From positions 20,230,056-20,294,055 of the forward strand of contig CP099845.1 in the NCBI GenBank assembly GCA_030062745.1: a stretch of DNA of 64,000 bases, read 5' to 3'. Shown here piece by piece: positions 1-12,478 of this stretch (position 1 is the stretch's first letter; each line of letters starts with the position of its first letter). The translations under genes and the position numbers were made by a program. This DNA comes from Capitulum mitella (Eukaryota; Arthropoda; Thecostraca; Pollicipedomorpha; Pollicipedidae). The notes beneath the pieces were generated by a model that was given only the letters and a program-made list of their open reading frames with translations, did not search any database and was not told the DNA's origin.

Positions 1-308
1 CTTGCAGCAATATCTCAAAGTGAGCTCAACTCTGCGCACCTGTAATGGTGGTATCGTGGTGTCAACTTGCAGGGCAATGATAGGTGATGTTTTCATTGCT
101 CCTACGGCCAGTCGTATAAAAGTTTTCTGTATCGCGTCGAATTCGTTCAGTGTGGCTTTGCTGACTCTTCCATATGTCCGAAATCAATCATAGGTGAAAC
201 AATACCTTTGTATAGATGTCAAAGTGTAGTGCGGTCGGCGCCAAAGCGAGTGTTCGCAATGCATTTGAAAAGGTTGGGTCTTTTCCTGCATTTGATTTAC
301 ACGTGCTG
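1..308 (-). mobile_element. I/Jockey-clade LINE fragment, ORF2 region after the RT core
   Basis: The minus strand translates to the post-RT segment typical of I/Jockey-clade ORF2, with a stretch like 'NALRTLALAPTALHF' that fits the family's 'GADRTTLL..Y' region. It matches 43613-43915 in the same orientation with scattered mismatches. It is cut by the window start and ends at about 308, where a different dispersed repeat begins. The reading frame is broken, so this is a dead fragment. Confidence 0.7.
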
Positions 309-1200
309 GTAATGATAAGGCTCTCCGGACGGAAGGGGCTGGTTGTCGCGCCCCATGAGGTTTTTCGTAGACTGCCGGTAAACAGCTGAATTCATGAAAC
401 TGAAATTTGTGATGTCGGACTTAAACTCGTTTATACATCTTTTTCAACAACGTTTGTCTAAGTCACGTCAGGTCGCTGAGTTATGCGTCATTCCGGGGGG
501 TGTGCAAGTCCAGCTCTAAATCAAAGGTACATTTTGTCTTTTTCGTTAACAATCTGGCGAGATTTGGAGTCAGATTTGTTATATGACTCAACGCACGTAC
601 GACTGAAAGTATATTTCAGGTTTTGAAAGCAAGTGACCTCTTCGAGTTCAAGAGAAGCCATTGACACTAAACTACCTGGCATTGGTGTTGAAAGTTTCGG
701 GAATACTTTGTGTTAATCATTTCGGCTACTCAATTTGACGCTTCAAAGTAGGGTTTTCCGGCCGGAGTGCGAAAAACACGACGTTGATAACGAGTGAGGC
801 AAGTGATAGGGAGCACTCTATTGTCCAGGAACTGGGGAGGTCGCAGTTTGACCTGACCTGTTCTGACCTATTTTCAAAGGAAATATGCATGTAATACGGG
901 CTACCCAATCGTCCTTGTTTTTCTGCTTCATTTCGATCAGGGGAAAATGGGCCGGGGTGGCAGCCTCTCGACTGGTGCGTGGGTGAAAATGATCACGTCT
1001 GGCTAGAGTTGAGACAATGGGAGAAAGTACGTGAAGGGGAAGAGGGAAGGGGAGGAAGGTGGGGACAGGGTAGGGGCTGATATCCTGACTTGGGAAATAT
1101 TCCACGTAGAGGAGAGAGTGGGGCTTACCGTGACAATTTTTGCATGTACTCACATATCTCAGGACGTCTTCATCAGGCAGTCATTGCACTTCGCCCATGC
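308..1200 (+). repeat. Dispersed repeat rep-X, copy 1, with a ~400-bp insertion
   Basis: Positions 308-670 and about 1070-1200 align, inverted, to 36880-37387. The match starts abruptly where the LINE fragment stops, so a boundary lies near 308. About 400 bp (roughly 673-1070) is absent from the other copy and is probably a later insertion in this one. No coding domain or terminal inverted repeat was recognised. The class is unknown; a non-autonomous DNA element is possible. Confidence 0.6.
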
Positions 1201-1413
1201 GTTAAGCCATCTTTTACCTATTTGGGAAAGACAACAGATATGTGCTAGGGCGACAACAAAAAATGCCAGACCTCAAAGATCTTTTTTGAAACAACGTGCT
1301 CCAGAGTCGAGCAACTGAAACAAAACATGGGATAAGTTGGTACACGAGAACAAGTTCGATGATTGTTCAAAGCCATTACTGGTAGTCACATTTTATGTGT
1401 TTTATTTTATTTT
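1200..1413. other. Short unassigned stretch before the duplication boundary
   Basis: No gene or repeat recognised. It ends at about 1414, the left edge of the inverted duplication, where homology to the right arm begins. Confidence 0.3.
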
Positions 1414-1435
1414 ACGTGTCATTGTCACCAGTCCA

Positions 1436-1530
1436 GAGCTTGTGGCGTCGAAATTCGAACCCACAGCCTTGTGATTAAGGGTCATAATCTCCAGCCACTA
1501 AGCCGACGAGGAGGACAAACACATACCTTG
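1436..1530 (-). repeat. tRNA-derived SINE-like head, copy 1
   Basis: On the minus strand a tRNA-like A-box region (GGCTTAGTGGCTGGAG) is followed about 40 bases later by a B-box-like GGGTTCGAAT. The spacing and order fit a tRNA promoter, but the cloverleaf stems do not pair well. A tRNA-derived SINE head fits better than a functional tRNA. A diverged copy sits at 29490-29575 in the other arm. Confidence 0.45.
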
Positions 1531-2417
1531 AAATATGTCTGCAGTTATCTCTGAAACTGTTAATGTTAAGCTGCTGACCGGTCGGACCGGCCAGGTCACG
1601 TGACCCATCGTTGCGGCGTGCCATGTGGCCGATCCCGGCTTCGGCTGCCCCTGACCTTCGAATAAACATTCTGATACCGGAGCTCGCTTTGTGACAGCAG
1701 GTACAATGTCCTGCGCTACCTCACAACACTACGTTACGTTCAACGGGCCAAGCTCCACAAATTAAGACAACTGTTAACTGAACCGCTCAGCTTAAACGGT
1801 TCGACAAAAGACAAGCATTAGCTGGGTACGGCTGCGAATGTGGTTTGGTGGTCCGGCTGCTAATGCAGTTGGGTCGTGATCGATTTGCAGACTGGAACGA
1901 GATGCAGGTTTTCCCCGAAGGTAAACAATAGCCAGAATGCTACTCGTTCGTCTCAGCAGCTGCTTGCGTTCTTTCAGGCCAATGTTGCAGGTCCTGCCAT
2001 GTAGAATGTAAACGTCATCCGGTACAATTATTGAAACAAGTCTCCTCTAAATACGCTGTTGTTCAAAAATACACCGGGAGTACTACAAAAAGGGACCGGG
2101 AGTGCTGACCACCGGCGGTTTCACATACACCTTTCGGCTGGCCCAAACGCACCGATCTCTGTTACAATTACGGTCATGGAAAACCATGTGTCCTTTGTTA
2201 GGGCATCCGTCTTATCATGATTTTGAGAGCATTGGGTTCGACAGGAAGTACTTTTAGTTTTTTTCGAACGTGACCGAGCTTGTGCGGAAAACAGCGCTTG
2301 AGCTAAAACGTTCATCGGCCAAATTTCATTAGCTCTAAGCCATATTTGGAGAAAACGTCTCCAGGAATGAACACGCGGAGGGCTTACGCCGACAGCAGGT
2401 ATTCCGGACTGCCATTT

Positions 2418-2680
2418 TATTGCGCCACCGCATTTCGACCGCCCCTCAGTCCGTGGTCTGCCGTGGTCATCAGCCGCGCTTGTTCCGCCGGTCCCGATCG
2501 CGGCTTCCGAGCCCTCTGGATTCTCTCCCGGCTCCGGCAGCCCGCAAACTCCCCCGTCGCGGAGCCCGCCCTGCCGTCGTTCTGGGCACGAGCGGTGCTG
2601 GGCGCCGCCGGCCAGGCTGAGGGCGTCGGCAGTGGCCGGAGTCCGTGGGCCGGGAGCCCATTCTGGACGGTTTCGTGCAT
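2418..2680 (-). CDS. GC-rich open frame, 87 codons, downstream of the receptor (left arm)
   Basis: The function is not recognised. The frame begins MHETVQNGLPAHG and is rich in Pro, Ala, Arg and Ser. It follows the receptor on the same strand, about 470 bp beyond its stop codon. The start codon has a plausible context (CACC before ATG). The right-arm counterpart (from 28281) keeps the first ~35 codons and then changes frame, so the frame is not conserved. High GC makes chance open frames likely. It could be a first exon of a small gene or non-coding sequence; I lean to non-coding. Confidence 0.2.
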
Positions 2681-3146
2681 GGTGCCCGTCTTGGTAAAGA
2701 TTGCGAAGGCTTAGTGCGCGATTATCGAAATGAAATCCACTACGTACCCACGAATTAGTTGTCTAGGGAATTCAAGAAACACACCGGTTTGTTAACTGTA
2801 CCGAAATGTCCTGCTATATCATTAATTACGGCCTCAAAATATTTAAGATAATCAAGCGTGATTGATTTCCGATTTATTGATTTCTCACGTGCAGAGGCAT
2901 ATCGCAGTGAACTGCACACTGAAAATAGCATCAGTAACATTTTTAACAAGCTTAGGTAAACTATGAAGAACAAACATAAGGAAGGACAGATTGGTAGTAA
3001 AGCCTCTTATTACCGAAATGCCAACGAAGAAAAATAATGCTGAAAAGTTACAAATGAGCTACACTAAGTGCGGTATGGCATCACACGGCTACACCAGCGC
3101 GGCAGAACCAGAAATGACTATGACACCTTCGAGGGTGCAACGACGG

Positions 3147-4408
3147 CTAGGTCATCTGCAGCAGGACGAGCGTGTAGGTGGCGAGGCCGACGGTCATATT
3201 CCCCATGAGGCTGTTGTTGATGTTGGGAAGACCAGTGACGCCGATTCTGGGCTGCAGAAACTTGACGAGCTCCACCAGGGCGTCGGCCTCGCGGTGCGCG
3301 GCCGGCTCGGTCGGCGGCGTCATCAACAGCAGTGCCGCCGGCCGGCGCGCCGCCTCTTCAGCCCTCTGGCCGAGCACGCAGAGCGTCGCTGTGTGCGCGG
3401 CCGCCTCCACCAGTGTCAGCACCAAGGTGGTCACGCCCTGCGGCGTCGGCGGACGGCGGCTGAATGTCACGAGGACCGACATGCAGTAGGTGACCAGGTG
3501 GATGACGCCGAGCAGCGTCGGCAGCGCCAGCACCTCACTGAAGCCCTCGACGGCGGTGGAGGCGGCGCAGTAGCGAGCGTGCAGCGCGCGGAGGCAAGTC
3601 GGCAGATGGCCGCCGCCGCCGGCGTCGGGGCGCGAAGCGGAGAGGACTACGGACTCGCCGACTCTGGGGCGTTGCCCGGTCGGCCTGCGACGGCTGGACG
3701 GCGTGTCCGAGACGTTCGTCAGGGACATGTGGCAGACGTCGTCACTGCGGTCCTTGGTGGTCACTTCTGATGTCAGTAGGCGAACGACGTCCCTAGAGAT
3801 GACTTCAAACAGTTGGTCAGACGTTGCCAAGATCATGACGTTCAAGGATAGAAAGCATGTGTTTCGCACGATGACGATGGCGACGTATATTCGGACAACA
3901 ATCCAAAGAAATTCGCTGTCGCCAGTAGCATAAATTGAACAACGATCATAAATTTTCCATATTTTCAAACAGAAATTAATAGCAAGCACAACGGTGGGAA
4001 TCAGTTCGAATTTCTGAGACCTTCGAGAATCATTTTCCTCGCGAACAGACTTTGGCATATTCAAAACGAGTAGAAAATCGGATGTCTTTCTTCCTCGGGA
4101 TAGCATAACCCACGATGAGACGACCAAACACGAGTTTATGATTACCTGAAAAAAAACAGGGACACCACTGGATGACCAAAACCGTACAGGTTTATGGTTG
4201 TCAGACCTATCCAGATGAAAGCAGACACTGAGATGACAACTGCGATGAGCAGTCCAAACAAGGCCGGCACGCCGCAGAAGCTAAAGGACGTCGAAAACCG
4301 ACCGCAGATCGCGCCACGCACCGGCAGTATGCCGGCTACAACGCAGGCCACTCTCCAAGGAAGGGGCATCTTGCTGAGCACGCTGTGTTCTGCCAAACCC
4401 GACTCCAT
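3147..4408 (-). pseudogene. Gustatory-receptor-family gene, left-arm copy, frameshifted
   Basis: Homologous along its whole length to the intact right-arm gene at 26552-27811, with about 90-92% amino-acid identity by eye. It starts at ATG 4406-4408 (MESGLAEHSV). The frame runs to about 4150, where a homopolymer holds eight T on the coding strand against six in the other copy. Translation then leaves frame and stops shortly after. The downstream frame resumes (VVSSWVMLSRG...) and is open to the natural stop at 3147-3149, keeping the C-terminal receptor signature TYTLVLLQMT. The rest looks undecayed. It is therefore either a young pseudogene or a homopolymer error in the assembly; reads across 4149-4156 would decide. 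Confidence 0.8.
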
Positions 4409-4419
4409 GTCAATGTCAC

Positions 4420-5640
4420 TTAAGAACTACGAGTGCGAGACTCGCTGTTTCCACGGATTGCATCCGACTGCACCAGGCAGCAAGCTGAAGAGCGGCTTTG
4501 TGCCGGATCCTCTTCATAATTCTGCGGTGTTGCACGTCATCGAACTGAATTCGCTTTACGAGCAGGGTCCTTCACGGTTATTGACGAGTTGAATATCAGT
4601 TATACTATCACGTTATCAACATGATTGATAGGCCATAGCTGGAACCTGTGTTTAACACATGTTTATGGACGATGTTCGTGGGCTAACCAGCGCTCGCCTA
4701 TTCTTATCAATTCCCCATTTTCAAGTTTTGCAGTGGACAATTTGTGCCTAACGCTTAAGCGTCGTATGGGAAGTTTACCAGCTACATAAAAGTAAGCGCG
4801 ACTAATAGGACGTATGACGTCGTTCCCCGGCTCTGTGGCAACATGCTCGGGACACACGCGGTGTATGGCAGGCACCATGGCTCGATAATCCCGACAGCCC
4901 ATGCAGGGCGCAGCCGTGACAGACTGTGGAAAGCAGGTGAAATATCGCACATGGCGTTTCCGTCCGGTGCCGGCTCTGAGAGAAAACTTGACGAGGCCTG
5001 CCATTCGCCATAAGCTGGATGGTGGTAAAACAAATGAAAGAAGTACCATAGACGATAATGAAATGCTGTTTTTAACGGTTATTTGATCATGCTCGAGCAC
5101 ATCACTAAAGCAGGTTTACCTGAAGTTACTTAAAATGCAACTCATTTGTCCCCTTCTCCTTTCAGCACAATGCTATGCTTGCCCCACGAAACTGACAATA
5201 TCTCCTTGTCAATAGGTTGCAGCAGAAAGGCAAAATGAACCTCGTCAGGTACTGAGCGCAATAAAACCGGATCTTTGCGCTGGTGCCATTTTTGAACGTT
5301 GCCCTGTGGCGGTGTGTGTGTGCCAAAACATTGAGGCCTTCTGGATGGCTTCGAGGGCGGGATCATACGGACATTCAAAGGTCAAGCACCTCTCACTTAT
5401 GCTCCCGTTCAGCACATCGTGGTCCAAGGTGGCCAAGCTGGTAATAAGTTTAAGAATGTGAAGTCTTCGTTTGCCATCAATTTACTGCGTAAGAATTTTG
5501 ATTTCCGAAGAGTTCCTGTGTTGGCATTTTTCGCGCACTCCCCCAAACAGGCTTTTATCATTCCGACCGAAAGCCTGAGCAACGAAGCCAGGTCTGCGGT
5601 CCCTTCCTAGTTGGAGGAGTTCATGGCTCCCATATAACGA
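4420..5640 (-). other. Receptor upstream region, conserved between arms, no supported gene
   Basis: It aligns to 25390-26540. Both arms keep open frames here (for example 4663-5100 on the minus strand, and 25860-26309 on the plus strand in the other arm). Amino-acid identity in that frame (about 80%) is lower than nucleotide identity, and competing frames are equally open, so selection on a protein is not evident. It probably holds the receptor promoter and 5' flank. No TATA box could be singled out. Confidence 0.4.
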
Positions 5641-5964
5641 ATGAGTCGGTTGGTTCGTGTTAGACCGGCACCCGGTGCGATGTATGTTTATTTCTTTCGC
5701 TGCTTTCCTCCATATGTCGTTAGGAAGCATGAAGATACCCGGGGCTTAAGAGCGAAGAACATTCACCACGACTAAAACATCGACTTCGGATGGATTATCT
5801 TTTGAAAGCTTCTAACACCGAGACCTCTAACACCAAGGACCCTATGGAAACCAGAGCAACTCGCTCAGAAGGCTGACCATGGTGCACCCCTAATGTGTCG
5901 AACAGGCGATCCCTGCGATACAAATCTCTGGTCACGTTCAGCTGGTGGACACACGGACCTCGCC

Positions 5965-6470
5965 TCCATTTTGACCACCTCCGCGGCCAGAGATTGGTTG
6001 GGCTCAGTCGAACGAGAGACACTGGCCGTCCACTCTCGGGGCTCCGTACGGACAAACTGAGTCATCACTAGTTGCGCCCGGACAACATCTGCGGCGACCG
6101 CACGGCGAATAGCCCTCCCGACAAGGGACAGTAACCGCCTCCAACCCCCTACCCGGGATGTCTGTTGATCCGCTCGACACAGTCTCTTGTGGCGAGCGGC
6201 TCAGTGTGATCAAGGAGATGTAGTACTGCTGGCCGCCGGTAGAGGCGCCAGTGCGCGGCAGCCGGCAGGTCTGCGCCGGACAAGGTGACGTCACGTTTGG
6301 AAGCGGCGGCCGTCTCCAGGTCGGCGTTGGACGGCCGCGGTAGGCCGTGCAGCGGGAAAGCCAGCTGAAACCAGACCAGGACTAGAGTTCGGGTCAACTC
6401 AGACGAATGCTCAACGCCACGACTGCTCCGTATGAGGCGAAATGCTTTACTGGTACAGGAACCGTGAGTT
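5965..6470 (-). pseudogene. Cysteine-containing open-frame family, copy 1 (frameshifted)
   Basis: One of three copies; the others are at 22647-23070 (minus) and 51700-52110 (plus). The minus strand reads SNADLETAAASKRDV, then a one-base shift near 6255-6265 relative to copy 2, then TGASTGGQQYYISLITLSRS and a C-terminal cluster with EGYSPCGRRRCCPGATSDD and SVCPYG. A hydrophobic run (LVLVWFQLAFPL) precedes the conserved part and could be a signal peptide or buried segment. The function is not recognised. It may be a decayed exon of a secreted protein or part of an unclassified element carried in the duplication. Confidence 0.35.
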
Positions 6471-7059
6471 GGAAAAGCTGCAATAGTTGAAAGAGTTCCC
6501 GTCGATTTAGGTTATCTCTTGGAGATTCAGCACATTTTTTCAGATTAAGTGGCCGTGGAGACATTTCAGGCAGGCCTTTTTAGATCAAAATCTGTTTACG
6601 GCTGAAGTACAAAGTATTTTCAGGGGTAGCTGGTGCTGAAGGTGAATACGTCATTGGTTGAGTAGCAGTGTCTTTGAACCCCACTGTTTCATTTGACGTG
6701 TGTTCCCAAGGAAAATAAATGGGTTTGAACGCACGGACACCTTGCAGGCTGCTAGGACAAGAAGTGCAAGAAAATAAATCACTTTATTTCTGCTACTTAT
6801 AACGAAAATGTATGTATGCACGTACTGCATCTAACATCCATCCATTCAATGGTTATTACAGATTGGCGTCAATAACATACAAATCACCGATGAGACACTG
6901 CAAGCTGTAAGACAACGATATAAATAAGACACCGATAAAACACTACAAGCTACCTAGGTAACAGCTGACGTTAAAAAATGATGTTAGAAACGGAATGTAT
7001 AAGCGATGTAGGTAGATTGACGTAGACAACGACGATTCGTTCTTCACTACACAGACATT

Positions 7060-7420
7060 TGGAATGGGTGTAGCCACAGATCAGATATGGTGGAGGAGAA
7101 GATGACTGCAGTCCACCAGGAATAGGTCGGGCGGAGGGGAGTAAAAACCCTCTTTGAGGGTTTTGCATCCGAGAGTGCGATTGAAATATCTCTTGTTAGA
7201 TTCCAAAACTCAAAAAACTGTCGCCAGTAGGAAATACCTATTTCGCACCTTAAAAATCAGGGAGACAAATCACCCCTTCTGGGAAACAGCTCGGGACATA
7301 TCCGCCGCAGCCCTCGCAGAGATTACACCCATGACATTTGGCATGAATTCCGCTCTACTTTCGAGTAACTTTACACGCACGAGGGTGGGGAGATGCGAGG
7401 AGTCAGTTTGTTACCCCTGA
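7060..7420 (+). repeat. Dispersed repeat rep-Y, copy 1
   Basis: Shares a recognisable series of blocks with 17540-17980 (+), 23650-23990 (+) and 60780-61250 (-). These are a 'gactgcagtc' block, a 'tttgcat' block, 'gaaatccctttt', 'aaatcaccccttctgg', 'tccgccgcagcc' and 'catgacatttggcatg'. No protein-coding capacity was seen, and the class is unknown. The copy at 23650 is the equivalent position in the other duplication arm; the other two are independent. Confidence 0.65.
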
Positions 7421-7979
7421 GGTTTTCCAAAACAGATCGCGAACGGTGCGGCGCAGCCCCGTCAAATTTTACACGAGTAAAAACTGCATGGCGGATCTTT
7501 GGTTAAAAGAAATTGTTAAGCTCCTCTTAGACCGCCGAACTAAAGATGGAGGAACAGGGGTTATGGGTTTCAAAAGTGGCTGTTTTTTAGGATGAACTCC
7601 AAAGTGCTGCCAAAGATAGAGAGGCTTTGAAACTCTGTATGGGGGAACAGATAACTAACCGTGCGTACCTTTTTCTGCAGGAGACCAAACATTGCTATTT
7701 TTCCCAATGCCAGTTCCATGCCATTGTTCAATGCATAATTCAATGATAAAATGGTACAAAACAATGGCATGGAGTCATCGAACACACATTTCTATTGTTT
7801 TCACTTTCCCAATGTCAGGATGAGTTAGCCTTAAGCCCATAGTATACGAAAAGAGAACCCGAAAACAAATAATTCCTGTGAGTAGGCCACGAGCCTCCCT
7901 CAGGGGCAATTTTTCAAAACGACAACACACCAACATTGACGAACATAAAAATTAACATGTCCATGCAGGAAACGCTTAC

Positions 7980-8300
7980 ATCACCGTGAAACATCAGCCC
8001 TGTGACGTTTGGCACGGTTTACCTGCAGTAGCACCCAGACGGTGCCAACGGCGAAATTCATGCCCCCTGGTGTGCAGCGACTCCCGTGGCTATCCGTCTG
8101 ATCTGCTGTCCGCTGCTGCGCTCGGGCTGCTGTGCCAGACTGCTGTGCCCGGGCTGCTGCGCGGCCGCGGACGGTGCTGTGTCTGGTGCGTCTCCGACAC
8201 CTGTGCTCGCCGGCGGGTGGCCCGCAGCTCACCGCCTGTAGCACCTCTGCACCGCCGGCCGGAAAGCCCCTTATCAATGCAGGCCGCTCCCTGTAGCCGG
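7980..8300. other. GC-rich CTG/CGG-biased block at a duplication joint
   Basis: This is a GC-rich stretch with irregular GCTGCTGTGC-type repetition, matched directly by 24610-24890. Several frames are open because the base composition lacks stops. No start or domain favours any of them. Homology to the right arm switches from direct to inverted at its right edge (about 8303). Confidence 0.45.
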
Positions 8301-9789
8301 CGGCTGGCTCGGCTGCAAGGTCGACGGCAGCCCCCACCTCTGCCGTCGAGGGGCACCTGTCTTCGATGCCTGAGCTGCCCGTGCCTACCGTCGGCGTCTG
8401 TTGGCCGTCTCGGCTGTGTGTCACGAATCAGAGTGCTTTCCGTCCGGTGTATTTTAGATGCATGCCTCCGAAGAACGGTCAATGACCGTGATGTTGGAGA
8501 ATTTAAGTGAGCCATCAGTGAATGATAAATGAATCCGATAATAAACACCAGTTCTGATACATATCTTGGGACGTCTTAATAGCCATCGGGCTAAAGCCAT
8601 CTGAAATCGTTGCTGTCCATGGAACACCACCGGGCTAGTGTGAGTTTCTCCAAGTAACGGCAAGAGACACCTGCCCCCCAGCCCTAGAGCTTCTGCTATT
8701 TTTCACGGTGATGACGGACGCATAGGAACGTCCGAGAGGAAAATAGACGAATAGATCCAGACTCTAGCGCATGTTTTGAACGCACCAATCGGCTCTGTGT
8801 CCGTGGAAGACGCCGCTAAAAGGCTTACGGCGTTATTCGGATGTCCGGCTTGAAGTTTCCCAATCTCTTTCAGCTGAAAACCGAGTGAAGTGATACCGGT
8901 ATAAACCGCGCGTGGAAGACGTTTAACGACCCCCTTCCCCTGGTATATTTCCTGGATATCTTGGAAAAGAAAAAAAAACGCAGCATTCTGAAACTTTCAG
9001 TGCGTTTTTTTTTTACATCATGTGAACAAAATGAAAATTTGGAAACGAGATTTTTTAGGTCGTGTTTTCATGACGTCATAAAGACGACCATGTTTTGTAA
9101 TTCGATGTTCTATTTTAATTCACCGCCGTCTCTTGTCGGCGCTGTTACAATTAATGATGATTGTGGCTTGCACTGAATATTAGCATGACCTGAGAGTCCA
9201 ATATGAAGCTACTCTGGCCTCATGCCAGGTCGTCCCAGCTCAAATATGTGTTTTTATCCTGGTCCGGTGAGAATACATTTAAGAAAAGGAACGGAACAAA
9301 ATGATTATTGGATGCGGCCAGGTGAATCATCGAATTTTCATGCAACAAACTGCGCCTACACCTTATACAGCAATTTTTTGCGACATTGCAGTATTTTTGT
9401 ACACAGTTTGACCTTTGGTGGTGTTATGCAAATTTCAGCTTACCGAGGAAACTGTTGACGTCGGTTTGACGTTCTGGATGGCGAGTGTGGAGATATCGGC
9501 CTTTGCAATATTGCGCAGCATTCCGTGGAAATGTGCAATCTGAGGCAAAGTGACTTGCAGGATCATCTAGAGATATCAGATGGAGGTCACTGACGTGTTC
9601 GAAGTAGACCAAGTTTTGAACTGCAAAATGTTGCAATGTTGCAAGTGTGCGAGATTAGGGCCATTTCAAGCTTTTTGTATCCAAGGCCATTTGAAAGCGC
9701 GTCTTCTTTGGAATCTTGACGTGAAATGCACCAGGAAACATGTATTGCATGATACATTGTAACGGAGGTCAAATGTAACCAAACCTGTG

Positions 9790-10640
9790 GCGTTGACCTT
9801 TTGTGAACTTGCACGAGGAGGCACTTGGAATACAAGATGAAGCTGCAAGGAGCATACTGGCACGCTGACTTTAGTCTCGGTTTGTTTTTCATTGCGATTA
9901 AGCGGCTCTGGAAAAACGATCATTTTTCGTGTTTGACCTGACCCGTAGCGCCATCAGTGACCGAAAAGTAGAAAGATGTATATGTCACAGGATTGCAAGG
10001 GTTTGCGCTATCGGTTGCCATTTGAATCAGTCGAATCGGGCGATTGTTTCCTGAGACAGACGGGAGAAGCGTTGAATGCCCCTCCCCCAGTCAGTGAAAA
10101 GTGGCCCAGTCAATGCCGGGTTAAGTCTTTTTCTGGCATCCACAGTTCACTGCTGTGCAAGCGAAACGTAAACAGCCTAATGCGCTTGTCCTCAGTGATC
10201 CGTGCAGATTAACTGGCGCCTTACGCCTCCCATATTGCGCCGCAGAGGCAATCTCTGACATACGGAGAGACGAGAGTGACCACCTGCTTGCAGAACGGCG
10301 ATCTTGTCCTGTCGCACGGCATAGTTACCTCTTTCCAGCGATGTCACCACCTACCCAGACGGAGTCTGGCTAGACATTCAGATAACAAGCTAACCTGAGG
10401 GGGTATGAACGCTCCCGCAGTCCCGAAAAAACCTTCAGCAGTGAACACAATTTGTAGGGCGGCCCTTTTCGGGGAACAGCTCGATCTGAAAAAGGGCTTT
10501 CACAACGACAAGGAAATGAGTCCACGATGATCTAAAACGACTAAAATTATACTGGAGACGGGGCTCAGCAAGGAATTTGATGACGGTGAGCTGTCTGGAT
10601 CAGAATAGGCCCAATATTATCAATCATAAGCGTCCATAAT
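9790..10640. other. Unassigned spacer sequence
   Basis: It lies just outside the left duplication arm. Only short open frames without recognisable domains are present, and no repeat relationship inside the window was detected. Confidence 0.3.
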
Positions 10641-12280
10641 TAAAACCGACACCCTACCTTAACACGTAAAGCGTCGGAAAGGGGAGGTCAATTTGACCCG
10701 CATTCCCCACTGGTTTTTCAATGATACCTCAAGAACGACTAAAGCCAGGACAATGGAATTTAGTCTTTCGTTCTATAACTGAATGGCACATCGTTTGATG
10801 CCCAGTTTTTAAGTCTAGCTCCAAAGGTCAATGAGCTATGTCATGTCAAATTCAGGTCGGCAATTCGTGAAAAGGCGAAAAATAAGGCAAACTTTGATGA
10901 ACTACCAAACATGGGGTTTTGATGTCATCACAAGTAGTTGACGTGACTATGCAGGTATCTATCTAGGAAAAAAATCGAATTGCTTTGATCGACATGAGTT
11001 CCGGCAATCAAGTCAGTCCAAGGTCAAAACTAACGAAATTATTTTCATATCTGGAGTTCAAATATATTTATCCGAAAACAAGAACCGTAAATTACGTGAC
11101 TCACTTCAACATCTAAGCCTCTACAAAATTTAAAGTAAATATCAGTTGAGGCCAGACCAAGAGAGCAGAAAATATGACCTTCGACACACACATCTTGTGA
11201 TATCAAAGTGGACCTGTACGCACTCCGGCGGCATAAAGGGAATAAATGGAATCCCTATCGTCAGGAAAGTAACCGAAGGTCGCCGAAAATGACCTTGATG
11301 TGTTCCAAGGTCAAATGTCAGGTTTTGGCCTTGGGCCAGGTCACCAGTACATCCCGTGGTAAGTAGGAGTTACTTATGTTTGGTATGTTACTAAACCTAA
11401 ACTCATGACGAGAGTAGATTGGTATATATCTGGGCAAAAAATGTAAAAACACTTTGGGCGACGTGACGTCAGGTTATTAGACCAGGTCAAGGCCGGAACT
11501 AAAAATTGAAAATCAACTCTGGAGTTCAACACATACATGATATGGCATACCATAATGTCTCCTAAACGTCTACAAAGTTGGAAGTCAACATCAGGTCTGG
11601 GCAGGTCAGGTCAAGAGAGCAGAAAATATGAGCCTTGATACGCAGTTCGTGTGATATTGAAGCGGATTTGTGCATAATTTGGTGGTATGAAGCGAGTGAA
11701 TCTTATCCCGATCACCATGAAACATAACCGAAGGTCGCCGAAAATGACCATGATGTGCTCGAAGGACAAATGTCAGGTTTTTATTATGGATCAGGTCACC
11801 ACTATCACTCAGCCTGGGATAAGTAGAAGGAAATTAAGCATCGTATGTGAGATGCAGTCTGTACATCATGCATATTTTCCTGCTTTGAGACATTATCATT
11901 TTGTCCTGTGTCATGTGTCACAGGAAGGTATGTACAATAATCTCAAGGTCAAATAAAGTCATTAAAGCCAAAACGGAGTAACAGATTTTGGTTTTCATGT
12001 TGAATCATGCATCAAAGCCATCCAAAGCGATGTTTCAGCACAATGCACCAGCGACCAGAAAGACTGCCAACTTCAAGATCAATTTATACCATGCCCTGAA
12101 CTTGACCTTGACATTAAGGCAATAGTTTTTTCTCGGTATTTTTTATCTATTTTGTATCACTTCTTGTCGCCTTACTGTCATCATTTTTTCTCCCGACAAC
12201 CAAAACCAGGACATCTGCGCGAAACTCGCGAGACCCTGACTCTGACCTCTTTTGGATCCCCGTGAAGGTCAACAGTACTA
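10640..12280. repeat. AGGTCA-rich repeat with ~450-460-bp tandem units
   Basis: Two successive units share ordered blocks: 'tctggagttcaa' (near 11060 and 11520), 'agagcagaaaatatga' (near 11160 and 11615), 'aaccgaaggtcgccgaaa' (near 11270 and 11727) and 'caaatgtcaggttt' (near 11310 and 11768). The spacing gives a period near 450-460 bp. The region is full of AGGTCA/TGACCT motifs. It has no coding domain and is probably the body of a decayed non-coding element. Confidence 0.65.
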
Positions 12281-12478
12281 GATAGACGTGTACATCCGAG
12301 ACGTTGTTGATGTAGAAGGATGAGGCTACATACAGGTGAAAGCCAAGTCTCTCTAGATGTTTCGTTCGCGAGTTAGTGTGTGTGTAGGGAGGGGGGGGGG
12401 GTCAAATTGACCTCCACAGCACTAAGCGTAGTGAAAAGTCCCAGCTTTTGACGGATTAATAAAAATCAAGAACTTCGT

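Larger units (their letters stand above)
1414..9790 (+). repeat. Left arm of a large inverted segmental duplication
   Basis: Block correspondences by eye are: 1414-5567 with 25397-29596 (inverted), 5490-5750 with 20945-21207 (inverted), 5735-8303 with 22347-24890 (direct) and 8300-9790 with 18640-20020 (inverted). Identity looks about 95% around the receptor gene and lower in the outer parts. The arm carries a tRNA-like short repeat, a GC-rich open frame, the frameshifted receptor gene, a cysteine-containing open frame and a rep-Y copy. The site at about 5735-5745 is uninterrupted here, whereas the right arm has TTAA-bordered repeats there. Confidence 0.85.

Noticed and set aside
7981-8548. 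Long GC-rich open frames on both strands
   Set aside because: Composition alone explains the absence of stops; the frames are not kept in the right-arm copy.
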